DNA from: Sneathiella sp.
GTDB taxonomy: Bacteria > Pseudomonadota > Alphaproteobacteria > Sneathiellales > Sneathiellaceae
DNA: 6,149 nucleotides
NCBI GenBank assembly: GCA_002732675.1
Contig: NVRR01000195.1
Span: forward strand, 1-6,149
Direction of reading: 5' to 3'
Shown: positions 1 to 6,149 of the stretch, piece after piece
Layout: each line of letters begins with the position of its first letter
Numbering within the stretch: position 1 is the stretch's first letter
Translations under genes and position numbers: made by a program
The notes under the pieces: generated by a model
Told to the model about the DNA's origin: nothing
The model's input: only the letters and a program-made list of their open reading frames with translations
The model's database searches: none

Positions 1-511
1 TGCCCTGACTGCCCGATGTGCAGGCGCTGGACGTCGGGATAACCCGCCCCGAAAGCCCGAAGAACACGCCAATATTGACGGCAGTCGTATGGCTCATCAT
101 TTTCACATAGCTGGTGGCGGAAAGATCTTTTGAATGACCAATCCGGATCAAATCGGTGAAGGCGATCACCGGCTGGGTGCTGCCGAAGGACGACCCATAG
201 GCAACCCCGACCTTACCCGATTTCAGCAGCGGATCATCGAGAAGCCCGGCCTTTCCCAGCGCCATTTCCGACGCATAAACCGCCATTTTTGAGACCGGCC
301 CCATGCTGCGGATGGCCTTGCGCGGATAGCGTTTATCTACATCGAAATCCTTGATGGGTCCGGCAAGGCGTGTGTTTAGTCCTTCGTAAAAATCCCATTC
401 CGCCATGCGCCGAATACCGGTTTCGCCAGCCTCCATGTGCATGCGGATATCCGTCCAGTTTTCCCCGAGCGACGTCACGCCGCCCATGCCGGTCACAACC
501 ACTCGCCGCAT
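1..511 (-). CDS. apeR: Beta-ketoacyl-ACP synthase, ApeR-like (3' part cut by window edge)
   Basis: This is the N-terminal 170 residues of a FabF-type ketosynthase, which would condense malonyl-ACP with an ACP-bound acyl chain in the cytoplasm. I translated it by hand from the ATG at 511; the frame stays open to base 1. The N-terminus reads MRRVVVTGMGGVTSLGENW, the usual thiolase-fold opening. Near the end it has SSACTSGSQG, with the nucleophilic Cys at residue 164, the position expected for KAS II enzymes. The two catalytic His and the second half of the fold lie beyond the window; family members run to about 400-410 residues. The start overlaps the reductase stop by one base (TGATG), and a G-rich Shine-Dalgarno sits 7 bases upstream, inside the end of the reductase gene. 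Following the reductase matches ApeR in E. coli-type ape operons. The family call is firm; the ApeR assignment rests on synteny and cluster context. Confidence 0.88.
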   Translation of the reverse strand, partial: MRRVVVTGMGGVTSLGENWTDIRMHMEAGETGIRRMAEWDFYEGLNTRLAGPIKDFDVDKRYPRKAIRSMGPVSKMAVYASEMALGKAGLLDDPLLKSGKVGVAYGSSFGSTQPVIAFTDLIRIGHSKDLSATSYVKMMSHTTAVNIGVFFGLSGRVIPTSSACTSGSQG

Positions 512-1236
512 CACGCCATCCCCCCGTTGACCGAGATCACCTGCCGGGTGATATAGGCAGCCCCGTCAGAGCAAAGAAAAGAGACGGTCGCGGCCACTTC
601 TGCGGCGGTTCCGAGACGTTTTAAGGGGATCATTTTCATCATTTCATCCAGTGGAAGATCGTCTGTCATGGCGCTTTCGATCAGGCCCGGCGCCACGCAA
701 TTGACGGTGATTTTACGCTTTGCCAGCTCCAGCGCCAGAGATTTCGCAGCGCCGATAAGCCCAGCTTTCGACGCACTGTAATTGACTTGCCCGCGATTGC
801 CCATCTCGCCGGAAAGCGAGCTCAGGACAACAATCCGTCCACCTTTACGGGCAGACACCATCGGCATGGTGACGGGCTTGAGCACATTATAAAACCCATC
901 CAGGTTGGTATGGATAACCTGATCCCATTCATCGTCCGTCATCGCCGGAAAGGCCGTATCGCGGGTAATCCCGGCATTGAGGACGACGCCGTAAAAGGCA
1001 CCATATTCTTCTATCTCCGCGTCAAGTTGGCGGCGCGCCTGCGCCCGGTCAGAGACATCAAAGGATAAGAGGTGCCCCTTTCCGCCCGCAGCCGTTATCT
1101 CGGCCAGAGTTTCCTCCCCCGCAGACTGGTTACGGCCATAATGTACGGCGATATGAAAGCCGTCATTCGCCAGCTGTACGGCGATGGCGCGGCCAATACC
1201 ACCACTTGCGCCTGTTACCAAAATTCGTTTCTGCAT
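511..1236 (-). CDS. apeQ: 3-oxoacyl-ACP reductase (FabG family SDR, ApeQ-like)
   Basis: NADPH-dependent short-chain dehydrogenase that would reduce the 3-oxoacyl-ACP made by the ketosynthases to 3-hydroxyacyl-ACP. Numbered from the start chosen here (241 residues), it has the Rossmann motif TGASGGIG (8-15), NAG (87-89), and a full catalytic tetrad: Asn111, Ser140, Tyr153 and Lys157 (YSASK). The C-terminal RQVISVNGGMA is typical of the family, and length is normal for FabG. An upstream in-frame ATG at 1254 would add six residues (MSGDLR). I prefer the ATG at 1236 because AGGTGA lies 7 bases before it, the 1254 ATG has no Shine-Dalgarno, and MQKRILVTG is where family members usually begin. It lies between dehydratase and second ketosynthase, as ApeQ does. 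The sequence resembles, from memory, E. coli ApeQ more than housekeeping FabG (for example MGNRGQVNYS and LAKRKITVNC). Confidence 0.93.
   Translation of the reverse strand: MQKRILVTGASGGIGRAIAVQLANDGFHIAVHYGRNQSAGEETLAEITAAGGKGHLLSFDVSDRAQARRQLDAEIEEYGAFYGVVLNAGITRDTAFPAMTDDEWDQVIHTNLDGFYNVLKPVTMPMVSARKGGRIVVLSSLSGEMGNRGQVNYSASKAGLIGAAKSLALELAKRKITVNCVAPGLIESAMTDDLPLDEMMKMIPLKRLGTAAEVAATVSFLCSDGAAYITRQVISVNGGMA
519..525 (-). promoter_or_regulatory. Ribosome binding site of the ApeR-like ketosynthase
   Basis: On the minus strand a run of six G followed by A ends 7 bases before the ATG at 511. It lies inside the last codons of the reductase gene (the Gly-Gly of NGGMA), so it fits initiation coupled to translation of the upstream gene. 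The match to the anti-Shine-Dalgarno is G-rich rather than perfect. Confidence 0.5.
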
Positions 1237-1243
1237 TCTTAAA

Positions 1244-1249
1244 TCACCT
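1244..1249 (-). promoter_or_regulatory. Ribosome binding site that sets the reductase start
   Basis: AGGTGA on the minus strand, 7 bases upstream of the ATG at 1236. No comparable purine motif precedes the alternative ATG at 1254, which directly abuts the dehydratase stop (TGAATG). This site is the main reason for choosing the shorter protein. Confidence 0.6.
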
Positions 1250-1254
1250 GACAT

Positions 1255-1683
1255 TCAGGGTTGATAGACATTGAGCCGCGCCTCAGCAACGGTTACGCCA
1301 TCCCGCTTGATGGTGCAATCAAAGACCGCCATGGGTGTCTCGTCATAAACCAGATAAACGGCGATCTCAAGGGTCTCACCGATCACAAATTGGCGGGTCT
1401 GCAATGTCATGTCGCGTGCACTGACGAGATAGCCGATTTTGGGCGCCGCGCCCGCCTTTAGCGCCTTAATCCCGCTATAGGCGGCAATTGACTGCGCCAT
1501 ATATTCAATCCCGACGTATGACGGTACGGCGTTACCGTCCAGAAACGGGCTGTCGGCGGTGATCTTCACCGAGGAAATTACCGTCTGATCGTCATACTGA
1601 TCCACCCGATCCACCAGGATCATCGGCGGCGCATGATAAAGAATCTCTCCGATATCATAGGGGCAGGCTTGCAAGGTCATCAT
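1255..1683 (-). CDS. apeP: 3-hydroxyacyl-ACP dehydratase, hotdog fold, ApeP-like
   Basis: Single-domain hotdog protein of 142 residues that would dehydrate 3-hydroxyacyl-ACP to the trans-2-enoyl-ACP, adding one double bond per cycle to the polyene. The N-terminal YHAPPMILVDRV (16-27) resembles the FabZ/FabA catalytic-His segment (His17). GIEYMAQSIAAYSG (58-71) supplies the central-helix acid (Glu60). These two residues form the usual hotdog dehydratase pair. The stop TGA is followed by the reductase; the start overlaps the ketosynthase stop as TAATG. Two ATGs stand in tandem (1683 and 1680). The Shine-Dalgarno GGAAGGA is only 2 bases from the first and 5 from the second, so a protein one residue shorter is likely. 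In E. coli APE synthesis ApeP is reported to work in a complex with a second dehydratase, ApeI; no ApeI is visible here. The dehydratase call is strong; the ApeP name rests on synteny. Confidence 0.88.
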   Translation of the reverse strand: MMTLQACPYDIGEILYHAPPMILVDRVDQYDDQTVISSVKITADSPFLDGNAVPSYVGIEYMAQSIAAYSGIKALKAGAAPKIGYLVSARDMTLQTRQFVIGETLEIAVYLVYDETPMAVFDCTIKRDGVTVAEARLNVYQP

Positions 1684-2867
1684 TATCCTTCCGCCAGAAT
1701 AACACTGATATTGTTGCCGCCAAAGGCGAATGAATTGGTCATCATGGCTGGGCGGGCGGCGTCTTTTGTCGTCCCTATGGCCGTCAGCTGCACCGGCGCC
1801 ATATCCTCATCCGTCTCACCATCCCAGATATGCGGCGGGAGCTTGCCGCCCGAATATTCCGGCTGTAGCGCGAGCCAGAGGAACGCCAGCTCCGTTGCCC
1901 CGGCCGCGCCCAGAGTATGCCCGGTAAGCGGCTTGGTGGAACTGCACGGGATACCGCCCAGCAAACCAGAGACCGCCTTCGCCTCCATGCTGTCATTCAG
2001 CACCGTCGCCGTTCCATGCAGGTTAAGATAGGCCAGATCCGACGCTGCCAGCTCGCTTTTTTCAAGCGCAATGCGCATGGCATTGAACGCGCCCGTGCCT
2101 TCGGGGTCCGGGGTGCTCATATGATAGGCATCCGATGTTTCGCCAATCCCGGCGACGCGTACCGGCGCTTCCTCCCGGGTCATCAGGAAGACCGCGGCGG
2201 CCTCCCCGATATTGATGCCATTGCGGTTACGGCTGAACGGGTTACAGAGGGACTCCGACAACAGTTCCAGCGAAGCAAAGCCGTTAATCGTCAGCTTACA
2301 CAGGCTATCGGCCCCGCCAACAATCGCCGCATCACAAAATCCGGCGTCCATCATCCGGCGCGCCGAAGCCAAGGTTTTTGCGCTCGATGTGCACGCCGTC
2401 GACACTGTCATCACGGGGCCGGTCAGGGCAAAATACTGACGCACGAACAACGCCGCCGACGCATTATCCTGCCGGTCGTAGTCAAAGCCCGCCGGAAAGG
2501 CACCCTCAGCCATTTTATAAGCAATGCCAGCCTCGTTATCACCGACGCCGGAGGTACTGGTGCCCAGGATAACCGCCACCCGGTCCGGGCCATAGGTGGC
2601 AATGGCCTGCTCAATCTCACCCCTGATCTCCAACAGCGCTGACAGCAGCAGGCGGTTATTACGGCTGTTATAAAGCGTGAATTCAGGCGCCATATCGGGC
2701 AGCGCCCCCATCACGGCGCCGACAAAAACGGAACGATCGGGGAGCCAGTCTGAACCAGCCGCCATCCCGGACGTGCGACCCGCAAACAGCCCGTCGGCAA
2801 CCGCCGCTTTCCCCCACCCCAACGGATTGGTCAATCCTAGTGCGTTGAGATATACGGCATTTGTCAT
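1683..2867 (-). CDS. apeO: Beta-ketoacyl-ACP synthase, ApeO-like
   Basis: Complete 394-residue ketosynthase of the FabB/FabF type, catalysing decarboxylative Claisen condensation on an ACP-bound chain. The active-site triad is intact: Cys159 in VSTACTSSAKT, His284 in LNLHGTAT, and His317 in GHTLGAAGA, with Lys312 in STKPLTGH. The C-terminal NSFAFGGNN (378-386) is the standard Gly-rich loop. Since the Cys is present, this is a catalytic subunit and not a chain-length factor. Its start overlaps the lipoprotein stop as ATGA, with no clear Shine-Dalgarno, suggesting translational coupling. Its stop overlaps the dehydratase start. The place between a DUF3261 lipoprotein and the dehydratase matches ApeO, which in E. 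coli is reported to pair with a Cys-less partner, ApeC; no such partner is in this window. The protein is more divergent at the N-terminus (MTNAVYLNALGLTNPLG) than housekeeping FabF, as usual for this subfamily. Confidence 0.92.
   Translation of the reverse strand: MTNAVYLNALGLTNPLGWGKAAVADGLFAGRTSGMAAGSDWLPDRSVFVGAVMGALPDMAPEFTLYNSRNNRLLLSALLEIRGEIEQAIATYGPDRVAVILGTSTSGVGDNEAGIAYKMAEGAFPAGFDYDRQDNASAALFVRQYFALTGPVMTVSTACTSSAKTLASARRMMDAGFCDAAIVGGADSLCKLTINGFASLELLSESLCNPFSRNRNGINIGEAAAVFLMTREEAPVRVAGIGETSDAYHMSTPDPEGTGAFNAMRIALEKSELAASDLAYLNLHGTATVLNDSMEAKAVSGLLGGIPCSSTKPLTGHTLGAAGATELAFLWLALQPEYSGGKLPPHIWDGETDEDMAPVQLTAIGTTKDAARPAMMTNSFAFGGNNISVILAEG
1686..1692 (-). promoter_or_regulatory. 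Ribosome binding site of the ApeP-like dehydratase
   Basis: GGAAGGA on the minus strand, the best Shine-Dalgarno match at any junction in the window. It lies in the last codons of the upstream ketosynthase (Ala-Glu-Gly-stop). Spacing is 2 bases to the ATG at 1683 and 5 bases to the ATG at 1680, favouring the second. Confidence 0.6.
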
Positions 2868-3364
2868 TGGCTTAGTCCATAGGAAATAATGGTCATCTCA
2901 TAGTCTGATTTAAGGTCCCTGATCTCCACCGTTTCGTTCCAGGCATTGTCCCGGCTTGTCTGATAACTGATCTGCAAATCCTGTGTCCGGTCGGCAACCC
3001 GACTTTGCATCGGATGGTCCACTGGCCAGTAGGTCGCAATAATCACCTTCAAAATATCCACTGCCTTGATGTCATCCGATATCCCGTCCGCTTTTTCCAC
3101 AGCAACACCATTTTCGTCCCAGAGAATACTGAACGCCCGCTGCCCCAACGCATTAAGCCCAACAAGCTGCATTTTCTCTGTCGTCAGGCTAAGACGGACC
3201 TGAAACTGAAATGCCTGTTCCCCGTATCGACCGGTCAGCACCTGCACCACGTCACGCGGCTGACCAGGCAGCGACCAGGCCGGAAAGGCTTCCCGCTCCG
3301 TCTCCCGTGCCGTACAGGATGTTATGACAAGAACCAGCGAAAGGAAAAAAAATCTCAATCGCAT
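2864..3364 (-). CDS. DUF3261-type outer-membrane lipoprotein, ApeN-like
   Basis: Predicted lipoprotein of 166 residues. It begins with two Arg, a hydrophobic stretch (FFFLSLVLVI) and a lipobox ITSC, giving a lipidated Cys17. The residue after Cys is Thr, not Asp, so the Lol system would be expected to send it to the outer membrane. The mature part holds LVGLNALGQRAFSILWD (67-83) and ATYWPVD (110-116), which I recognise as features of DUF3261 proteins found in APE clusters. The biochemical function of that family is not established; a role in carrying or inserting the aryl-polyenyl lipid together with the MMPL exporter is inference from gene neighbourhood. The gene overlaps the flavoenzyme by 10 bases and the ketosynthase by 4 (ATGA). 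GGTGG about 9 bases before the ATG is a modest ribosome site. Lipoprotein call firm; family call good, made from memory of motifs. Confidence 0.85.
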   Translation of the reverse strand: MRLRFFFLSLVLVITSCTARETEREAFPAWSLPGQPRDVVQVLTGRYGEQAFQFQVRLSLTTEKMQLVGLNALGQRAFSILWDENGVAVEKADGISDDIKAVDILKVIIATYWPVDHPMQSRVADRTQDLQISYQTSRDNAWNETVEIRDLKSDYEMTIISYGLSQ

Positions 3365-4587
3365 TGTGCCGCCACCAAATCAAGATAGCGCTTGCCCTGC
3401 GTCACAAACGGATTTTTCTCGTCCCACGCATATCCCGCCAGAATAGAAACAATCATTTTCTTTACCGTATTATCATGGGCGGGCGGGTTGAAGATAATCT
3501 TCTGCAAGTCGCCGTCATACCAGGCTTCGACGAAGGCCCTGAAGCAATCGACGCCGATTTTAAGCGGCGCCGCAAAATCCGCTTGCCAATTTACATCTTC
3601 CCCTGACAGTTGCCGCATCAAGGGCTCAATCAGCAGATCTGCCGACTTAAAGGCAATGGTGATGCCAGAGGAAAACACCGGATCGAGGAATTCCCCAGCA
3701 TTACCCAACAACGCAAATTGCGGACCGCAGAGCTGGCTGACATTGGAGGAATAACCACAAATCTCCGCCGCAGGACGGCTTTCTGTGGCGCCGGCCAACA
3801 GGGCGTGAAGCTCGTCCGTCTCCGCGATCAGTGCCCAGAGTTTCTCAGATGGGGTCCCATTCAGTCGATTAAAATGCTCCGGCGGCACCACTCCGCCCAC
3901 GGACGAGCGCCCCTTCGCGAATGGGATCAACCAGAACCAGATATCCGCGTGCTTTGGATGGACGGTGATCAGGATTTTGTTCCGGTCAAATTCGGTATTT
4001 TCAAGCTTGTCGTCAACATGGGTAAACAGCGCATGACGGACCGGAAAATCCGACGGACGGTCAAGGTCAAGCAGTCGCGGTAGCACCCGGCCATAGCCAC
4101 TGGCATCGACAACAAACCGGCAACTGACCTGATAGTCACCGTCGGGCCCGTTTATGCGTAGTCCCGCGCCGTCTTCCTCAAATGCGACATCGGTGACATC
4201 GCTTAGAAAACGCACATCGGCTCCGGCTTTCGCCGCTTCCTCCGCCAGAAGCGTATCAAACTGATCTCGCGGCACCTGAAAGGTGGTGGCCCAGCCGTCG
4301 GAGAATTTCTCGGCAAAATCAATGGAACTAAAGCGCGTATCATCACTAAAATTGGCGCCATTTTTATGCTGAAACGCCGCCGCTTTGATCGTTTCCAGCA
4401 CACCCGCTTTCTCCAGATATTCCATGGATTGCGGCAGTAAACTCTCACCAATGACGAAGCGCGGAAACTGCATCTTTTCCAACACCAAAACCCGCACCTG
4501 TTTTTTAGCGAGCAGGGTCGCCGCCAGCGCCCCCGCCGGACCGGCACCGATGATGACAACATCAAATTCTTCGGCTGGTTTGCTCAT
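3355..4587 (-). CDS. FAD-dependent oxidoreductase, flavin-dependent halogenase superfamily
   Basis: Complete 410-residue flavoprotein. Visible in order: the dinucleotide-binding GAGPAGA (14-20) with the following acidic Glu37; FPRFVIGESLLP (41-52), the signature segment of halogenase-like flavoproteins; KNGANF (75-80), whose Lys75 lies where phenolic/pyrrole halogenases carry the lysine that binds hypohalous acid; WFWLIP (217-222), equivalent to the GWxWxIP halogenase motif but with Ile in place of the leading Gly; and GNAGEFLDPVFSSGI (295-309), the FAD-ribityl motif with Asn replacing the usual Asp. The roughly 410-residue length fits small single-component flavoenzymes that need free reduced flavin. 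It starts one base after the exporter stop and ends inside the lipoprotein start, so it is embedded in the pigment operon. Likely role: tailoring the aryl head or polyene, possibly halogenation; a hydroxylase or saturase-like reductase is also possible. E. coli-type ape operons lack it. Confidence 0.85.
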   Translation of the reverse strand: MSKPAEEFDVVIIGAGPAGALAATLLAKKQVRVLVLEKMQFPRFVIGESLLPQSMEYLEKAGVLETIKAAAFQHKNGANFSDDTRFSSIDFAEKFSDGWATTFQVPRDQFDTLLAEEAAKAGADVRFLSDVTDVAFEEDGAGLRINGPDGDYQVSCRFVVDASGYGRVLPRLLDLDRPSDFPVRHALFTHVDDKLENTEFDRNKILITVHPKHADIWFWLIPFAKGRSSVGGVVPPEHFNRLNGTPSEKLWALIAETDELHALLAGATESRPAAEICGYSSNVSQLCGPQFALLGNAGEFLDPVFSSGITIAFKSADLLIEPLMRQLSGEDVNWQADFAAPLKIGVDCFRAFVEAWYDGDLQKIIFNPPAHDNTVKKMIVSILAGYAWDEKNPFVTQGKRYLDLVAAQCD

Positions 4588-4588
4588 G

Positions 4589-6149
4589 CTAAAAAATATC
4601 CGGTGTTTTCTGTGTCATGTTGGCGGCAATCGGAGCCAGGCAATAGGCTAGGACGATGCCCACCAGAATAGTGATGCCAAACGCATGAATGGCAAAGGTA
4701 TCGCTTAAACTCAGTAATCCGAACGCGAGTATCGTCGAGACGGCAGAAAGGCCGTTTGCCAGCATCGCCCGCGGTCGCCGCTCCCCATAGGATTCGCGGT
4801 TAAACAGTGCGTAATCGAGGCCGATGGCAAAGACCAGTATCAGCGACATGGCGTTAAAAAAGGTAAAGGGCTCCCCAAACAGCGCCAATATACAAGGTGC
4901 CAGCAGCACCGCCCCCAAGGACGGGATCATCACCTGAACCGCCGCGACCATACCGTAGCGGAGCGATAAAAACACCCAGACGACGCCATAGGCAACGGCC
5001 AGCATTAGCAGCGATTTGAGCCGGTAAACACCAAAAGTCCGGCTCAGCCCCTCGGCCTGGTTCATCAGCGTGATATTCTCAAATTTATCGGCGAGAACAG
5101 ACAGTCGCTCGCTATCTTTTACGCCGCTCAACGACACCACATGAACAATCACGCCGGGGATCGAGGAGACCTGCAGGCTGGTGAAAAGCGCCTGACTGTT
5201 TTCCCCTTCAAAATGTTCCACCGTCACCACTTCGTCATATCCGCCATATGGGTTTGCACCCGTCAGACCGAGGAGCGCCATATGCTCTCCCAGAAACGGG
5301 GCTGACTGTTTGAGAAGCAATTCACGATTTTCCCGCTGCCGCACCCGGGAGGGGATCATCTCCGAAATCGCCTGATAACCGCCAAGCAATTCCTCCTTGA
5401 TCAGTATGTCCAGCTCTTGTCGTAAGTTTTCCTCATATATCAGGACTTCGTCGGATGTGGTGCCGCGAACAAAAAACCGGTAGGTTTCGTTATCAATCCC
5501 GGTCAGGCTGCGGATCGCCTGTTCTTCCGCCTGCAACCCGGCCGGTAAGGATTGCAGCCGCCGCACATCATCGTCGATCGTGATACGAAAAGCACCCAAG
5601 ACCCCAACCAACACAAGGACGATGATCACCCCCCAGCGAAAATGGCGGAAATTCCGCTGCCACCAAAAGCGATAGAGTAACATCGACCGCGCCAGAGCAT
5701 CGCCGCCATGGGCGAAAGACTTGCTGCGGTCGATCAGAGGGAAAACATACAGGACACACAGATACGCCAATGTCAGGCCAGAAGCCGAGAACAGGGCAAT
5801 TTGCCGCAAACCCGGAAACGGCGTGAGCGACAACGTCAGAAATCCTAGGACGGAGCTAACAAGGCCCAATGTGAGACCGGATTTTATCGCCTTGGCCCGA
5901 GCAGCCGGTGCGGTCTCCCCGGGTCCAAAACGTTCGCAGAAATAGTGAAAGGCGTAGTCGACGGCGATACCGATCAACCCGGCGCCAAAGACCAATGCCA
6001 GTAAATGCAGCTTACCAAAAAACAACAGAGTAACCGCCAGACCGCCCGTGATGCCGGACGCAATGGCAAGCAGGCTGAACAGCAATGGCTGCAAGGAGCG
6101 AAAAATCAGTATATTGAGCACAATGATGCCAATCAGGGAGACCCCGCCG
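4589..6149 (-). CDS. MMPL/RND-family exporter, ApeM-like (5' end outside window)
   Basis: C-terminal part of a large RND-superfamily (MMPL) inner-membrane transporter. The frame is open to base 6149 with nine more codons (GGVSLIGII) before the GTG at 6121, so that GTG is an internal Val and the gene is truncated by the window; the family is about 770-800 residues, so some 250 are missing. Counting from the codon at 6121, the visible part covers the first membrane bundle (helices around 1-60 and 82-130), a helix at 164-180, a periplasmic domain (about 180-365), then the second bundle (368-388, 394-416, 420-440, 452-472, 477-500). GIAVDY (51-56) and AIGLDY (432-437) are the paired intramembrane Asp motifs expected for proton coupling. 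It ends NMTQKTPDIF-stop, one base before the flavoenzyme start. Proposed cargo, from cluster context only, is the aryl-polyenyl lipid moved from inner membrane towards the lipoprotein and outer membrane. Confidence 0.9.
   Translation of the reverse strand, partial: GGVSLIGIIVLNILIFRSLQPLLFSLLAIASGITGGLAVTLLFFGKLHLLALVFGAGLIGIAVDYAFHYFCERFGPGETAPAARAKAIKSGLTLGLVSSVLGFLTLSLTPFPGLRQIALFSASGLTLAYLCVLYVFPLIDRSKSFAHGGDALARSMLLYRFWWQRNFRHFRWGVIIVLVLVGVLGAFRITIDDDVRRLQSLPAGLQAEEQAIRSLTGIDNETYRFFVRGTTSDEVLIYEENLRQELDILIKEELLGGYQAISEMIPSRVRQRENRELLLKQSAPFLGEHMALLGLTGANPYGGYDEVVTVEHFEGENSQALFTSLQVSSIPGVIVHVVSLSGVKDSERLSVLADKFENITLMNQAEGLSRTFGVYRLKSLLMLAVAYGVVWVFLSLRYGMVAAVQVMIPSLGAVLLAPCILALFGEPFTFFNAMSLILVFAIGLDYALFNRESYGERRPRAMLANGLSAVSTILAFGLLSLSDTFAIHAFGITILVGIVLAYCLAPIAANMTQKTPDIF

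Noticed and set aside
511..1236. The reductase as the housekeeping fatty-acid FabG.
   Set aside because: There is no fabD, acpP or fabF housekeeping neighbourhood; the gene is inside an exporter-lipoprotein-KS-DH-KR-KS order typical of aryl-polyene clusters.
1917..2642. A 241-codon open frame on the plus strand, the longest on that strand.
   Set aside because: It lies wholly antisense to the ketosynthase with its intact active site. The translation is rich in Arg, His and Gln with no recognisable motif, as expected for a shadow frame in GC-rich DNA.
1683..2867. The ketosynthase as a Cys-less chain-length factor, as expected for one subunit of aryl-polyene heterodimers.
   Set aside because: The nucleophilic Cys and both His are present in canonical motifs.
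3344..3352. T-run on the minus strand near the lipoprotein start, considered as a terminator or slippage site.
   Set aside because: It encodes the Phe run of the lipoprotein signal peptide, lacks a stem, and both neighbouring frames are intact.
3610..4083. A 157-codon plus-strand frame.
   Set aside because: Antisense to the well-conserved flavoenzyme, low-complexity basic composition, and no convincing ribosome site or domain.
4591..4600. T-run on the minus strand at the end of the exporter gene, considered as an intrinsic terminator.
   Set aside because: No GC-rich stem precedes it, it encodes the last codons of the exporter, and the flavoenzyme ATG follows at once.
6119..6121. GTG as a possible start of the MMPL gene, giving a 510-residue protein.
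   Set aside because: The frame continues open upstream with hydrophobic residues (GGVSLIGII) that complete a transmembrane helix, and the family needs about 250 more N-terminal residues. It is an internal codon.

Overview
The window is one tightly packed stretch of genes, all read from the minus strand. It belongs to an aryl-polyene (APE)-type biosynthetic cluster, a type II fatty-acid/polyketide-like pathway for membrane pigments in Gram-negative bacteria. The Gram-negative assignment rests on the diderm-type lipoprotein, the RND/MMPL exporter and the pathway itself. Base composition looks to be in the mid-50s percent GC by eye. I cannot name a genus; a proteobacterium, possibly an alphaproteobacterium, is a guess.

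Layout in transcription order (high to low coordinates): a 5'-truncated MMPL/RND exporter (6149-4589); an FAD-dependent oxidoreductase of the flavin-dependent halogenase superfamily (4587-3355); a DUF3261-type outer-membrane lipoprotein (3364-2864); a beta-ketoacyl-ACP synthase, ApeO-like (2867-1683); a hotdog 3-hydroxyacyl-ACP dehydratase, ApeP-like (1683-1255); a FabG-type 3-oxoacyl-ACP reductase, ApeQ-like (about 1236-511); and a second ketosynthase, ApeR-like, cut by the window edge at its catalytic-cysteine region (511-1). Every junction is an overlap or a gap of at most 18 bases. No promoter, terminator, RNA gene, repeat, CRISPR array or mobile element is visible, and there is no gene-free stretch to describe. 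Transcription must start upstream of base 6149 and continue past base 1.

How the genes work together (inference from family knowledge): the two ketosynthases, the reductase and the dehydratase run repeated condensation, keto-reduction and dehydration on an acyl carrier protein. Skipping enoyl reduction would leave a conjugated polyene on an aryl starter. The ACPs, aryl-CoA/ACP ligase, chain-length-factor partner, second dehydratase and acyltransferases would lie outside the window. The MMPL protein and the lipoprotein would move the finished aryl-polyenyl lipid to the outer membrane. The order exporter, lipoprotein, KS, DH, KR, KS matches, from memory, the end of the E. coli ape operon (apeM-N-O-P-Q-R). 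The notable difference is the flavoenzyme inserted between exporter and lipoprotein. It carries halogenase-superfamily motifs and suggests a tailored, perhaps halogenated, aryl polyene comparable in idea to the brominated xanthomonadins.
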